Below are positions 19,135 to 27,555 of a stretch of DNA of 30,815 bases, one piece after another. The notes under the pieces are model-generated. The model did no database searches. It was not told the origin of the DNA and saw nothing but the letters and a program-made list of their open reading frames with translations. The translations under genes were made by a program, and so were the position numbers. Location: IMG/VR virus record IMGVR_UViG_3300031951_000832, positions 1 to 30,815 of that record. One strand, written 5' to 3'. The stretch's first letter is position 1, and each line of letters begins with the position of its first letter. This DNA comes from a virus.

Positions 19135-22100
19135 GTTGTTTATTAAGTGTTGTAAGAAGTTTTACAGGTGATTGTACAAATAGTAGTATTGGGGCAATTA
19201 ACGTTGAGATTACGGGTAGTGCTCCTGATTATACGATACAGTGGGTACAACCATCATCTTATGGTGTTATTTCTTTAGGTGCTGGTGTTACAGGGTATAC
19301 GCAAACCGGATTATCAGGGGGTACTTTTATTTTCAATGTTATAGATAGTTGTGCTGTTGAAAATACGGTTTTACCGGTTAGTTTTTATATTTCAACAGGA
19401 ACTTGTGTAAGTATTACATCAACTCAAGATACTACCTGTAATTTCAATAATGGGATATTAACAGCGAGTACCGCTAATTTATATAATGAAACGGCGAGTT
19501 TTTATCTATATAATAACAGTCTTGGATATGTAACAAGTGGTTTCAGTTATACTAATGAATATGTTTTTACAAATTTATCTCCGGGAACTTATTATGTGAT
19601 TGGTGATGATGGAGGTGGATGTACAGGTAAATCTGAAACGTGTATAGTTAAACCGTCGACAGAATTAGATTTTGGGTTTTTTGTTGTGAATAACTCGGGA
19701 TGTGGTAATGGTGATACTGGTAAATTATATGTAACCGGATTAACGGGTAACGCACCATATTATTATTTATGGTCAACAGGTAGTATAGATGACTATCTTA
19801 CAGGATTAACTTCCGGTAATTATTCTGTAACTATTACAGATAGTAGTGGGTGTATTATTACCAAAAGTACTAATGTGAGTGACGTACCACCCTTAGGTGT
19901 TCAATCTGTATCTACAACACCTCCTGACTGTTTTGTAACAAATGGTTCAGCGACTATTGTAATACAAGGAGGTACTGCTCCGTATCATTATTTAGGTTCT
20001 AATGGTTATAGTGATGTTTCGTATTCAACTAGTTATACTTTCAACAATTTAGGGTCTGGAAATTTTGTTATTTCAGTAACTGATTCTGCGTTATGTAATT
20101 TAGTTACAAACACCTCGATTATAGCTCCCCAAGCATTTTCTGTTGTAACTGTTGGAATCAATAATTCTACTTGTAATAATTCTACGGGGTCATTATCCCC
20201 AATAATATTAATTGGTCCAAATCTGACATATATTTATTCCTTAACATATCCGTCCGGATATATTATGAGTAGTACTACTACAAGTACATTTTGGGAGTAT
20301 AATAATTTGGCTTCAGGGATTTACTCTTTAACCATTAGTGGTGGTGATTGTGTATTTACTCAACAATATGAAATTAATAATACGGTTGTCTATACTTTAA
20401 GTGCAACTACAACACCAACAACTTGTAATAAAGTTAATGGTTCTGTGTTATTGGAAATTTCTCAAGGGGGTGTTGCTCCCTATACGTTTACTATTACCGG
20501 TAAACCACCTATTCAGACTAGTTTTTCTTCTGTAACATTTAATAACTTAGCGTCAGACACCTATACAGTAACCGTTATTGATTCTAATGGGTGTGCACAA
20601 ACAGATACGATAATAATAAATTCATCACCAACGGTTGATTTTGTCTTAAATAAAAACGATGCTACAACAGGTTCTAATGGAAGTATTCAAACATATATTA
20701 CAAGTGGAACACCACCATTTACATATTTGTGGAGTAATGGTCAAACAACGGCAAACATATCGGGATTAAATGATGGTGATTATACTTTAACAGTTACAGA
20801 TATTAATGGTTGTGTGAAACAAAGAACTGTAACAATTTATGGTTATGATAACGTTTCTTCATATCAATCATACACTATTTGTGATGATATATTTGCTGAT
20901 GGGGGAAATGTTAAAAAAGGTATTAAACAGATGTTTATTGAAGGGTACTTAGATTCAATTTCTGACGATTACAATTGTATCTTAGATTCGGCAATATTTA
21001 TTGGTCAAGTTACGGTTGGTAATGAAATAACTTCTTTTCCTTTTTATGTTTCAAATAGTTTAACTGAATATCCATCTGACAATCAATGGTTTGAATTTGT
21101 AAAATCAATACTTGAAGATTATCCAAATATTGGTGATGTAATTATTGATTACGTTGGTAATACAATAACAATTAACACTAATTGTGACCCGGAATCTTTA
21201 TTTAATACTAATGTTATCGTTAGATTAAGAATTGAATATTTTATTTCTTGTGAGAAATGTAATCTTTCTTGTGATATTGAATATACTCAAATTCCATTAG
21301 AAGAATTTATAATTAATGCGGTAGGTGTTACTCAAATTTACCAAACACCTAACAGTGGATTTACAATAAATTCATCACTTACTTATGATATAGATTGGGG
21401 TGACGGAATTATAGAGACATTCCCACCCGGAACTACTAAAATAAATCACACATATTCATCACCATATACAGGACAAATTAAAATTTTATCAACAAATTTA
21501 ACGACAATAACATCATTTACCTCAGAAACAAATCCTCATAACTCTCAATCATTATGGACATCAACAAGTGAATTAAATAAATTAGATGGATTATTAACTT
21601 TAAATGTTCAAAATGGTAATGGTTTATTTATTACTGGTGACGTTACTGATTTACCTACAACTTTAACAAGTTTAATAGTTTATAACAATAATCTTAGTGG
21701 TGACACATCTAATATACCACCAATTTTAACACTTATGGCTATATATGGTGTTAATACAATTAGTGGTGACACATCAGGATTTCCAAGTACTTTAACTAGT
21801 GTATTAGATTTACAGGGTAATAATACAGTTAGTGGTGATACATCTGATTTACCACGTATGCTGACAGGCTCAACAATGATTATTAAAGGTCAAAACACTA
21901 TAAGTGGTGATACAACTGATTTACCTGCGGTAAGACAATTAAGAATTACAGGTTTTAACACAATAAGTGGTAGTGTTTTAAATTTACCAAGGTCATTTGT
22001 AATTTGTGAAATTGATGGTTATAACACAATAAATGGTAATATATCTACAGTACCACCAAACATACAGATTTTATCAATTAGTGGTAATAACACAGTTAGT

Positions 22101-22487
22101 GGGGATGTAACAACATTGCCTTCAACATCAGTTGCTATTGATATTGAGGGTTCTAACACATTAACAGGTGATTTATTTTCATTACCACCACTAATAGTTA
22201 ATTTTTTTATAAGAGGTAATAATACCTTTACTTATTCTTCATCAGGTAGAGTTTGGGCTTCTAATTACACAATTCTATTTATAGAACCAACGGGTGGCAT
22301 TTGGACAGGGTTTAACTCAACAGAAACAGACAATATATTAATTGATATTCAACCTAGTTATATTAATACTTCTTTTAGTGAATTTACAATTAAATGTGGT
22401 TCAACACCTAAACGAACGTCAGCGAGTGATACGGCTTTTAACGCATTAGTAGCACTTATTGGAGCAGGTGATGTAGTTTTAAATTAA
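19131..22487 (+). CDS. Modular adhesin-like protein: SprB-type repeats, PKD-like domain, leucine-rich solenoid (1118 aa)
   Basis: Residues about 1-570 are roughly seven tandem beta-sandwich repeats of 75-95 residues. The clearest reads SGTPPFTYLWSNGQTT, then ISGLNDGDYTLTVTDINGC, the signature of SprB repeats found in Bacteroidota gliding adhesins. A bridging domain (about 575-720) resembles the C-terminus of the preceding protein. A PKD-like turn, DIDWGDGIIETFPPG, lies near 752. From about 830 to 1040 nine units of 21-24 residues with consensus NTISGDTSDLPxxLTxLxI form a leucine-rich solenoid. A capping region with ETDNILIDI follows. No signal peptide is seen, so it is assembled in the cytoplasm as a virion part. 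The ATGA overlap couples it to the gpI-like gene. Role inferred: side fibre or adhesin contacting the cell surface. Confidence 0.75.
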   Translation: MSCLLSVVRSFTGDCTNSSIGAINVEITGSAPDYTIQWVQPSSYGVISLGAGVTGYTQTGLSGGTFIFNVIDSCAVENTVLPVSFYISTGTCVSITSTQDTTCNFNNGILTASTANLYNETASFYLYNNSLGYVTSGFSYTNEYVFTNLSPGTYYVIGDDGGGCTGKSETCIVKPSTELDFGFFVVNNSGCGNGDTGKLYVTGLTGNAPYYYLWSTGSIDDYLTGLTSGNYSVTITDSSGCIITKSTNVSDVPPLGVQSVSTTPPDCFVTNGSATIVIQGGTAPYHYLGSNGYSDVSYSTSYTFNNLGSGNFVISVTDSALCNLVTNTSIIAPQAFSVVTVGINNSTCNNSTGSLSPIILIGPNLTYIYSLTYPSGYIMSSTTTSTFWEYNNLASGIYSLTISGGDCVFTQQYEINNTVVYTLSATTTPTTCNKVNGSVLLEISQGGVAPYTFTITGKPPIQTSFSSVTFNNLASDTYTVTVIDSNGCAQTDTIIINSSPTVDFVLNKNDATTGSNGSIQTYITSGTPPFTYLWSNGQTTANISGLNDGDYTLTVTDINGCVKQRTVTIYGYDNVSSYQSYTICDDIFADGGNVKKGIKQMFIEGYLDSISDDYNCILDSAIFIGQVTVGNEITSFPFYVSNSLTEYPSDNQWFEFVKSILEDYPNIGDVIIDYVGNTITINTNCDPESLFNTNVIVRLRIEYFISCEKCNLSCDIEYTQIPLEEFIINAVGVTQIYQTPNSGFTINSSLTYDIDWGDGIIETFPPGTTKINHTYSSPYTGQIKILSTNLTTITSFTSETNPHNSQSLWTSTSELNKLDGLLTLNVQNGNGLFITGDVTDLPTTLTSLIVYNNNLSGDTSNIPPILTLMAIYGVNTISGDTSGFPSTLTSVLDLQGNNTVSGDTSDLPRMLTGSTMIIKGQNTISGDTTDLPAVRQLRITGFNTISGSVLNLPRSFVICEIDGYNTINGNISTVPPNIQILSISGNNTVSGDVTTLPSTSVAIDIEGSNTLTGDLFSLPPLIVNFFIRGNNTFTYSSSGRVWASNYTILFIEPTGGIWTGFNSTETDNILIDIQPSYINTSFSEFTIKCGSTPKRTSASDTAFNALVALIGAGDVVLN
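21624..22240 (+). repeat. Nine tandem 63-72 bp units encoding a leucine-rich solenoid
   Basis: The core AGTGGTGATAC or a close variant recurs in frame near 21633, 21696, 21762, 21831, 21903, 21966, 22032, 22098 and 22164. Spacing is always a multiple of 3 (63, 66, 69 or 72). Units differ at many third positions, so the array is old or under selection for protein structure rather than freshly amplified. Confidence 0.8.
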
Positions 22488-22528
22488 TAAAATGTGCAAA
22501 AAAATTAAAAAATAGTTATAATATCATT

Positions 22529-23968
22529 ATGCCAACAACAATACAAATAACAACAGATAATTACGACGGACAAACCGCGGTAATAACTTATTACCCTGAT
22601 ACGGGAGGAACTATTAATTTAGGTTCACAAGTGTTACCATATAATTATGTTACGGATTATTATTATGGAACTTATAGTTTATATTTTCCGGCATTTGATA
22701 CAACTTGTACCTTAATTATACAAAATCAAACACCGACACCTACTTCTACGATTACACCTACACCTACGATTACTCCTACACTGACACCAACGCCTACACA
22801 AACATCATCTAAACAATATTATGTTTATAAGTTATGTAATTCAAATCCACCACAATATGTGGTTCAAACACAACAAGGATTAACGGGAACTCCGGGTAAA
22901 GTAATCCGAAAAGTAACAGATAATAGTTGTTGGGAATTTTTATATCAAACAACTAATCCAAATCCATTTCCTCCGGGTACTAGTGTTATTGATTGGGATG
23001 GTGATTATTTATCACCAACATTGGGAATTATTTTTGATAATTGTACCGATTGTTTATCATATGTTGAACCAATTCTAACTCAAACTCCTACACCAACAAA
23101 AACAATTACTCCAACACCAAGTATAACACCAACAAAAACAATTACACCTACACCAACAAAAACAACTACTCCTACACCAACACAAACTCCTACATCAACT
23201 TCAAGTACCCCTGTATTATTTTCTTATTGTCCAAATAATGTACTTACTCCGACTACACCATATTATTGGAAAGGGTTAACTACCACACCAGATGGTACAG
23301 TATATGGTTGTACATTAAATGGTCTTGTTCGTCAATATCCTATAGGAGGACCTTGGTCTAGTGTATCAGTACCAACTACTATAGATGCGGCAATTGCTGG
23401 AGATTCTTTAGGTAATGTATATGCGGCAAGATTTAATGAAGGTCTTTATATAAAATTATTTGGTAATTCATATTTTCAATCATTTATATCTTCTCTTGGA
23501 TTTAAACCTTGGACAGGTTTGTTTGTAGACCAATTTGATACATTGTGGGCGCTTGATACTACAGGTTCTATTTTTACAAAAGCAGTATCTACAACTACAT
23601 TTGTATATCACGGTCCGTCAATTGCGGCAGCAAGAGATATTACTGTAGCACCTAATGGAGATGTTTATGTGTGTCGTCCTGATAGTATGTTGAAACAAAC
23701 AGGAGGAGTTGGACCATTTGTTGCACTACCAACAAATCCAGGATATTGGACTAGTGTGTCGGCAGCACCTAATGGAGATATAATTTGTGTTGGTGAAAAA
23801 CAAGCTCCTTATGATGGAGGTATTTGGGTAATATATTCAGGAACAAATACTTTTGTTAAATTATCTTGTGATTCAGATTCTGATTGGGAAAGTGTTCACG
23901 CAATTGCAGGTGGTAAATTCTATGCGGGACAAGGTATTAGTGATGGACAAGTTCATATATTTGGTTAA
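22529..23968 (+). CDS. Fibre-like protein: TP linkers, Cys module and six-bladed tectonin-like propeller (479 aa)
   Basis: The order is: a beta domain (about 1-65, starting MPTTIQITTDNYDG); a TP-rich linker (about 67-93); a Cys module (about 95-180) with CW at 134-135, W156-D-G158 and a final C-x2-C at 172/175; a second TP linker (about 185-228); and a propeller (about 240-479). The propeller has six units of 35-42 residues such as WKGLTTTPDGTVYGCTLNG and YWTSVSAAPNGDIICVG, where W...V...PnGdvY resembles tectonin or NHL-type blades, often glycan-binding. The architecture (stalk, spacer, terminal propeller) suits a receptor-binding tip. It is the last rightward gene and meets the leftward block after 33 nt. 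Its first 24 bases nearly match a mini-ORF at 28886-28966. Confidence 0.72.
   Translation: MPTTIQITTDNYDGQTAVITYYPDTGGTINLGSQVLPYNYVTDYYYGTYSLYFPAFDTTCTLIIQNQTPTPTSTITPTPTITPTLTPTPTQTSSKQYYVYKLCNSNPPQYVVQTQQGLTGTPGKVIRKVTDNSCWEFLYQTTNPNPFPPGTSVIDWDGDYLSPTLGIIFDNCTDCLSYVEPILTQTPTPTKTITPTPSITPTKTITPTPTKTTTPTPTQTPTSTSSTPVLFSYCPNNVLTPTTPYYWKGLTTTPDGTVYGCTLNGLVRQYPIGGPWSSVSVPTTIDAAIAGDSLGNVYAARFNEGLYIKLFGNSYFQSFISSLGFKPWTGLFVDQFDTLWALDTTGSIFTKAVSTTTFVYHGPSIAAARDITVAPNGDVYVCRPDSMLKQTGGVGPFVALPTNPGYWTSVSAAPNGDIICVGEKQAPYDGGIWVIYSGTNTFVKLSCDSDSDWESVHAIAGGKFYAGQGISDGQVHIFG
22727..22808 (+). repeat. Low-complexity ACNCCNACN repeat encoding a TP-rich linker
   Basis: The tract encodes about 27 residues dominated by Thr-Pro (TPTPTSTITPTPTITPTLTP). 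The codon choice varies (ACA/ACG/ACT/ACC with CCT/CCA/CCG), which limits perfect slippage. It links the N-terminal domain and the Cys module. Confidence 0.85.
23081..23214 (+). repeat. Low-complexity TP/TK-rich linker repeat
   Basis: About 44 residues alternate TPTPTKTITPTPSITPTKT and similar, separating the Cys module from the propeller. Blocks such as ACACCAACAAAAACAATTAC recur with one or two changes, a possible recombination or slippage site. Confidence 0.85.
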
Positions 23969-24001
23969 AATATATATAAAATTAATTAAAACTTATTTTT
24001 T
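23969..24001. other. Convergent junction of the two late blocks
   Basis: These 33 nt separate the last rightward gene from the last leftward gene. They are nearly all A/T, with the short palindrome TTAATTAA but no GC-containing hairpin. I see no conventional bidirectional terminator, so transcripts from the two sides may overlap here. Confidence 0.5.
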
Positions 24002-24601
24002 TTACCAAATATTTTCTTGTCTCATATGACCTAAGACACAACAATAAGCGTCTGTTTGGTCGTAATTTTCTTTTTTGAGAGTATTGTTTCTTGTATATTG
24101 CCAAGTGATTTGAGGTTCTTTTTTTGCGACTAATTCCCAAATAATTTGTTTCTTATCGATATCTTTTGGAAGACCACCAAATAGAACAAATTTACCTTTA
24201 TCATTTTGTTTTACTAATTCAGGGAATGCAAACTTACGAGAATCATAAGTTGATATAAATTCCGGAACAACGTCTAATACGTCATAAATTTCTTTAGTGA
24301 TTAAAGTATTAAACCTTAAAAGAGTTTGTACAGTATATATGTTGTTTGAGTTTAATAGAGGTGTTTCGATAATGACTTTGGTAATACCTAAATCTTTATA
24401 TTGTAAAAGTTTGGTTCTAAAAATTTCACTTTTAAGAAGTAGCTCTTTTATTTTATTTTCTTCTTTTGGTTTTGGAATCGGAGAAACGTGAGTTAATTCT
24501 AACAGTTCTTTACTCTGTATGTCAAATAATGCCCAACCAATTGTTTTAGTTGAGACATCAAGCCCTAAAACTTTAGGGCTCTCTTTTAATGTCTTTTTCA
24601 T
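24002..24601 (-). CDS. RuvC-like Holliday junction resolvase / RNase H-fold nuclease (199 aa)
   Basis: RuvC-type enzymes cut four-way DNA junctions; in phages such resolvases clear branched DNA before packaging. The RNase H fold is recognisable. D15 lies in VLGLDVSTKTIGWALFD (first strand plus T/S-x-T-G-W turn), E79 in KVIIETPLL, and D181 and D184 in the C-terminal ENYDQTDAYCCVLGH, giving a complete D-E-D-D acidic set. The length is close to RuvC (about 170) with a modest insertion. It is the last gene of the leftward block, starting two codons after the stop of the 971-aa gene in the same frame (TAA GAT ATG), an odd place for a DNA-processing enzyme. Exact substrate (Holliday junction or other branched DNA) is inferred. 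Confidence 0.85.
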   Translation of the reverse strand: MKKTLKESPKVLGLDVSTKTIGWALFDIQSKELLELTHVSPIPKPKEENKIKELLLKSEIFRTKLLQYKDLGITKVIIETPLLNSNNIYTVQTLLRFNTLITKEIYDVLDVVPEFISTYDSRKFAFPELVKQNDKGKFVLFGGLPKDIDKKQIIWELVAKKEPQITWQYTRNNTLKKENYDQTDAYCCVLGHMRQENIW

Positions 24602-24604
24602 ATC

Positions 24605-27520
24605 TTAAAAATCAAATTTTACCAAAAACTGTTGAATACCCTGTCTTTGTACAGGAGATTGTAGCTTTGATACAATCATAAGATTCATTTCGTTATCGTA
24701 AAGACCAATTTCAGAAATATATGATGGTGTGTTAACTGACCAAGAAGGATTTGATGATGCTAAGAACTCTGCTTGACCAAGATTTATCTTATATCTCATC
24801 TCATAAATTGTTGCTTGAATGTCAGTTTCTATTGAACCATAGAAGTAATATTCGTCACCAAAATTTAATGTTGTGCCGGTACTACCACTAAGAGGTAAAT
24901 TTAAGTCATTATAAAGTGGGTCATTCAAATTATAATAAGGTGCGTCTTCATAATCCATTTCATTGATTACAAAAGTATTCCCTATAAGACCACTTTGGGT
25001 AATATACCCATTAATACTATTACCACTAATTTGAGATGTAACATCAATAATTTTCCATTCAGCCGACTCAGGTCTTGTATCACCTGTAACTCTTTGACAA
25101 ATAAGTTCTAATTTTTCACCAAAGAATCCTGATGTTAAATTACAAGATATTGCACATAAACCACCGGTTGTTTCCGAAATATAAGGTGATGGTATAAGAG
25201 GAGTCCAAATTCCAACAGGATATTCTCCGGTATATTCCAAATAACCGGCAAGGTCATTTTGATACCAAGATTCCCATCTATCTAATTCCGGGTTCCAAAA
25301 TATTTCGAAACCTTCAACGGAATATGAATATTTACCATTTATTTCTCCCGAAGGGATACCGTTTAAATAAGAAGGACATCCACTTGGATTATTAACACAT
25401 TCTGAAATAATAGTTATACAAATAGTCCCCGCACTAAAATCCAATTGATTTAAACAAGGAAAATCACCACCAAATCTAACAGATACGTTTTGACTCAATT
25501 CAATACCACAATTAATGTCCGGTCCTTGAATTTTTGTGTAATAGTTACAATGTAATGAATTTGTAAATGAATTTTCATTTGTAAATCTATAAGTAACATA
25601 AAGATATTCGGTAGAATTTGCTAATAAACCTGTGCTAGTTTCACCATTAGAACCACAAGTGTTTGGAACGATTAATCCAAGTCTTGGTGCCGGTAATGTC
25701 CAATTTCTATTTGATTTATAAGACATTGCGGCAATGATTTCTTCATCATCTATAATAATGATTTGGTCATCAGGGAAAACTTTACCAATTCTATTTGGTT
25801 TACCTAAATTATTTGGGTTTGGATTTGTATCCCATAAATGGTAATATCTTAATCCCGGATTATTCATATCAGAATTTTTCTTCGACAGTAAATAATACGG
25901 TGTGAAAAGATTCAAATCATCAAATCCAGGAGGGTCAACATAGAATGTTTGACCATAACAACATTCAGGGTTCTTATGCCACATTAATGTCGGTATATGG
26001 ATTCTAAAATTTCTAGCTTCACCGGTCGAACCATCAACAAATGGTTCTAAGGCAAATTTTTCACCATAAAAGAAATCTATACTTTGGTTTGTGTAATGAA
26101 TAATTGCAATAGCTTTTTGTTCTTTAGGTTCTACTTTAATTACGTCACCAAAAGAGTTGTAATAAAAAACTAAACTAGTGTCTGTTTGACCACTATCTGA
26201 CATATAACCAAAATATTCTTTAGCACCAATATATGATGTTGAACCAAATTTAGTGTAATCAAATAAAGTACCTACAAATGTTCCTGCGGGGTCTTCACTC
26301 CAAGGAATGTTCATATTCCAAACTTTAACATCAAATTGGTCTGTATCACATACGGATTCAAAATTAATAACGTCATCTTTCCAATGAGGTGTTGGTGTAA
26401 TACTATCGTATAATGAAGTCATATTTGGTGGATAAACTATTGTTCTTGCATAACAACAATCATCAAACATTGAGAAATCAGGTGTTGGTCTATCTAAAGT
26501 TATTTGTGACCCACAAATATCAATAATTTTATAAGTTAAAATTGTATAACAACTACTCACAGACATCTCACAATTTGCGGGTGCCGGTGGTGGACAATAA
26601 TATGGTTCAGTGACACATAATGTTGCACTTGGTGTAGGTGTTGGTGGTGGGTCACAAGAAAATCCGTAACTTGGTGTTGGTGTTGGTGTCACTTGACTTG
26701 ACATACAAGTTGTACAAGAATTAACATCATTACCCCAATCACCACCATTCCAAATTAAATTAGCACTACCTCCTATAGGGTAGTTAACTAAATAACATTG
26801 GTTGTAAATATCGGTAACAACCTCCCAACTATCATAGGTATCAGGTAATGACATAATACCGTCAGGGCTCACACCATCACAATTAGTCATATAATATGTT
26901 TGATAGTTTGTTGGCATTGTACTAGGTGTTGGTGTTGGACTAGGCGTTGGTACATAACTACAATCACAATTAGTTTTTCCACTACCATCAAAGAAGATGG
27001 TGATTAAATCACCAACCATTGGTAATCTAACAATATTTATATTACAACCTGAATAGACAACATCAATCACGGTTCCACCTGATAATGTAGACATATCTAC
27101 AATATAGTTAGAATTAATAGTATATACGTTATTAGTGTAAGCACTCCAATTAATGGTATCTGCGGTTGTATTACCGGTAAAAAAACCTCTCATCGCAGCA
27201 GTATTAAATACTGGTTGAACTACAGATGATAAAAATGGGATTCCATAAGTATTACCTGTTATTCCGTCAACATAATATGGATATTTTACATATTGTTTAT
27301 TTGATTGCGGTATTCCCGTAGAATTTTGTGAATTAAAGTTTGGTACCAAAATATTGGTGTCAAATTGATTGTATGATGTACCTGATAATGTGTACGAAAC
27401 TTCACTATCACCAACTTGGAAATATGAGATATTGAAAGTACCTTTAGATATATTTTGTCTAGCGGTATCTGTTAATCTCGTATTAATTAATCCTGATGTA
27501 TTTTTTATAATAAAACCCAT
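24605..27520 (-). CDS. Large Cys-rich fibre-like virion protein (971 aa)
   Basis: The N-terminus (FIIKNTSGLINTRLTDTARQ, then GTFNISYFQVGDSEVSY) looks like the virion-attachment domain of tail-fibre proteins, in which a residue run T-D-x-A/G-R is followed by an F/Y-F-x-x-G-D-S/G motif. Two TP-rich linkers (about residues 188-201 and 277-298) flank a Cys module with WNGGDW and a final CTTC. A second Cys-rich stretch follows (CYTILTYKIIDICGSQ...CC). The middle contains HIPTLMWHKNPECC and a beta-rich body. Near residue 730 is a module with NGKYSYSVEGFEIFWN that recurs in the neighbouring 434-aa protein. There is no signal peptide or membrane helix. The RuvC-like gene follows 3 nt downstream. A TATTTATC box ends 3 nt before its ATG. 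A fibre or baseplate-attached adhesin is the best inference. Confidence 0.7.
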   Translation of the reverse strand: MGFIIKNTSGLINTRLTDTARQNISKGTFNISYFQVGDSEVSYTLSGTSYNQFDTNILVPNFNSQNSTGIPQSNKQYVKYPYYVDGITGNTYGIPFLSSVVQPVFNTAAMRGFFTGNTTADTINWSAYTNNVYTINSNYIVDMSTLSGGTVIDVVYSGCNINIVRLPMVGDLITIFFDGSGKTNCDCSYVPTPSPTPTPSTMPTNYQTYYMTNCDGVSPDGIMSLPDTYDSWEVVTDIYNQCYLVNYPIGGSANLIWNGGDWGNDVNSCTTCMSSQVTPTPTPSYGFSCDPPPTPTPSATLCVTEPYYCPPPAPANCEMSVSSCYTILTYKIIDICGSQITLDRPTPDFSMFDDCCYARTIVYPPNMTSLYDSITPTPHWKDDVINFESVCDTDQFDVKVWNMNIPWSEDPAGTFVGTLFDYTKFGSTSYIGAKEYFGYMSDSGQTDTSLVFYYNSFGDVIKVEPKEQKAIAIIHYTNQSIDFFYGEKFALEPFVDGSTGEARNFRIHIPTLMWHKNPECCYGQTFYVDPPGFDDLNLFTPYYLLSKKNSDMNNPGLRYYHLWDTNPNPNNLGKPNRIGKVFPDDQIIIIDDEEIIAAMSYKSNRNWTLPAPRLGLIVPNTCGSNGETSTGLLANSTEYLYVTYRFTNENSFTNSLHCNYYTKIQGPDINCGIELSQNVSVRFGGDFPCLNQLDFSAGTICITIISECVNNPSGCPSYLNGIPSGEINGKYSYSVEGFEIFWNPELDRWESWYQNDLAGYLEYTGEYPVGIWTPLIPSPYISETTGGLCAISCNLTSGFFGEKLELICQRVTGDTRPESAEWKIIDVTSQISGNSINGYITQSGLIGNTFVINEMDYEDAPYYNLNDPLYNDLNLPLSGSTGTTLNFGDEYYFYGSIETDIQATIYEMRYKINLGQAEFLASSNPSWSVNTPSYISEIGLYDNEMNLMIVSKLQSPVQRQGIQQFLVKFDF
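26618..26692 (-). repeat. TP-rich linker coding repeat (GGTGTTGG on + strand)
   Basis: GGTGTTGGTGTAGGTGTTGG-type blocks on the + strand read as short Thr-Pro runs within the Cys-rich part of the 971-aa protein. This is the inverted-orientation counterpart of the linkers in the rightward fibre gene. Confidence 0.75.
26917..26957 (-). repeat. Short TP-rich linker repeat
   Basis: It encodes TPSPTPTPSTMP just before the Cys module of the 971-aa protein. It is shorter than the other linkers but has the same TP alternation. Confidence 0.75.
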
Positions 27521-27523
27521 AAT

Positions 27524-27531
27524 GATAAATA
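27524..27531 (-). promoter_or_regulatory. TATTTATC box before the 971-aa gene
   Basis: On the minus strand TATTTATC lies 3 nt upstream of the ATG, the same spacing as the TATTTATA box before the gp25-like gene on the plus strand. If it acts as a -10 element the transcript would be leaderless or nearly so; an alternative is a translation-initiation signal. Function is inferred. Confidence 0.35.
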
Positions 27532-27555
27532 TTGTCTTTTTCTTTTTGTGATGTT

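Noticed and set aside
22727-23214. Tandem short repeats that could suggest a CRISPR array or minisatellite
   Set aside because: They are in-frame Thr-Pro codons within a long ORF, with no constant-length repeat-spacer pattern.
19131-23968. Diversity-generating retroelement target
   Set aside because: No reverse transcriptase, template repeat or VR/TR pair is visible in the window, although fibre genes are typical targets.
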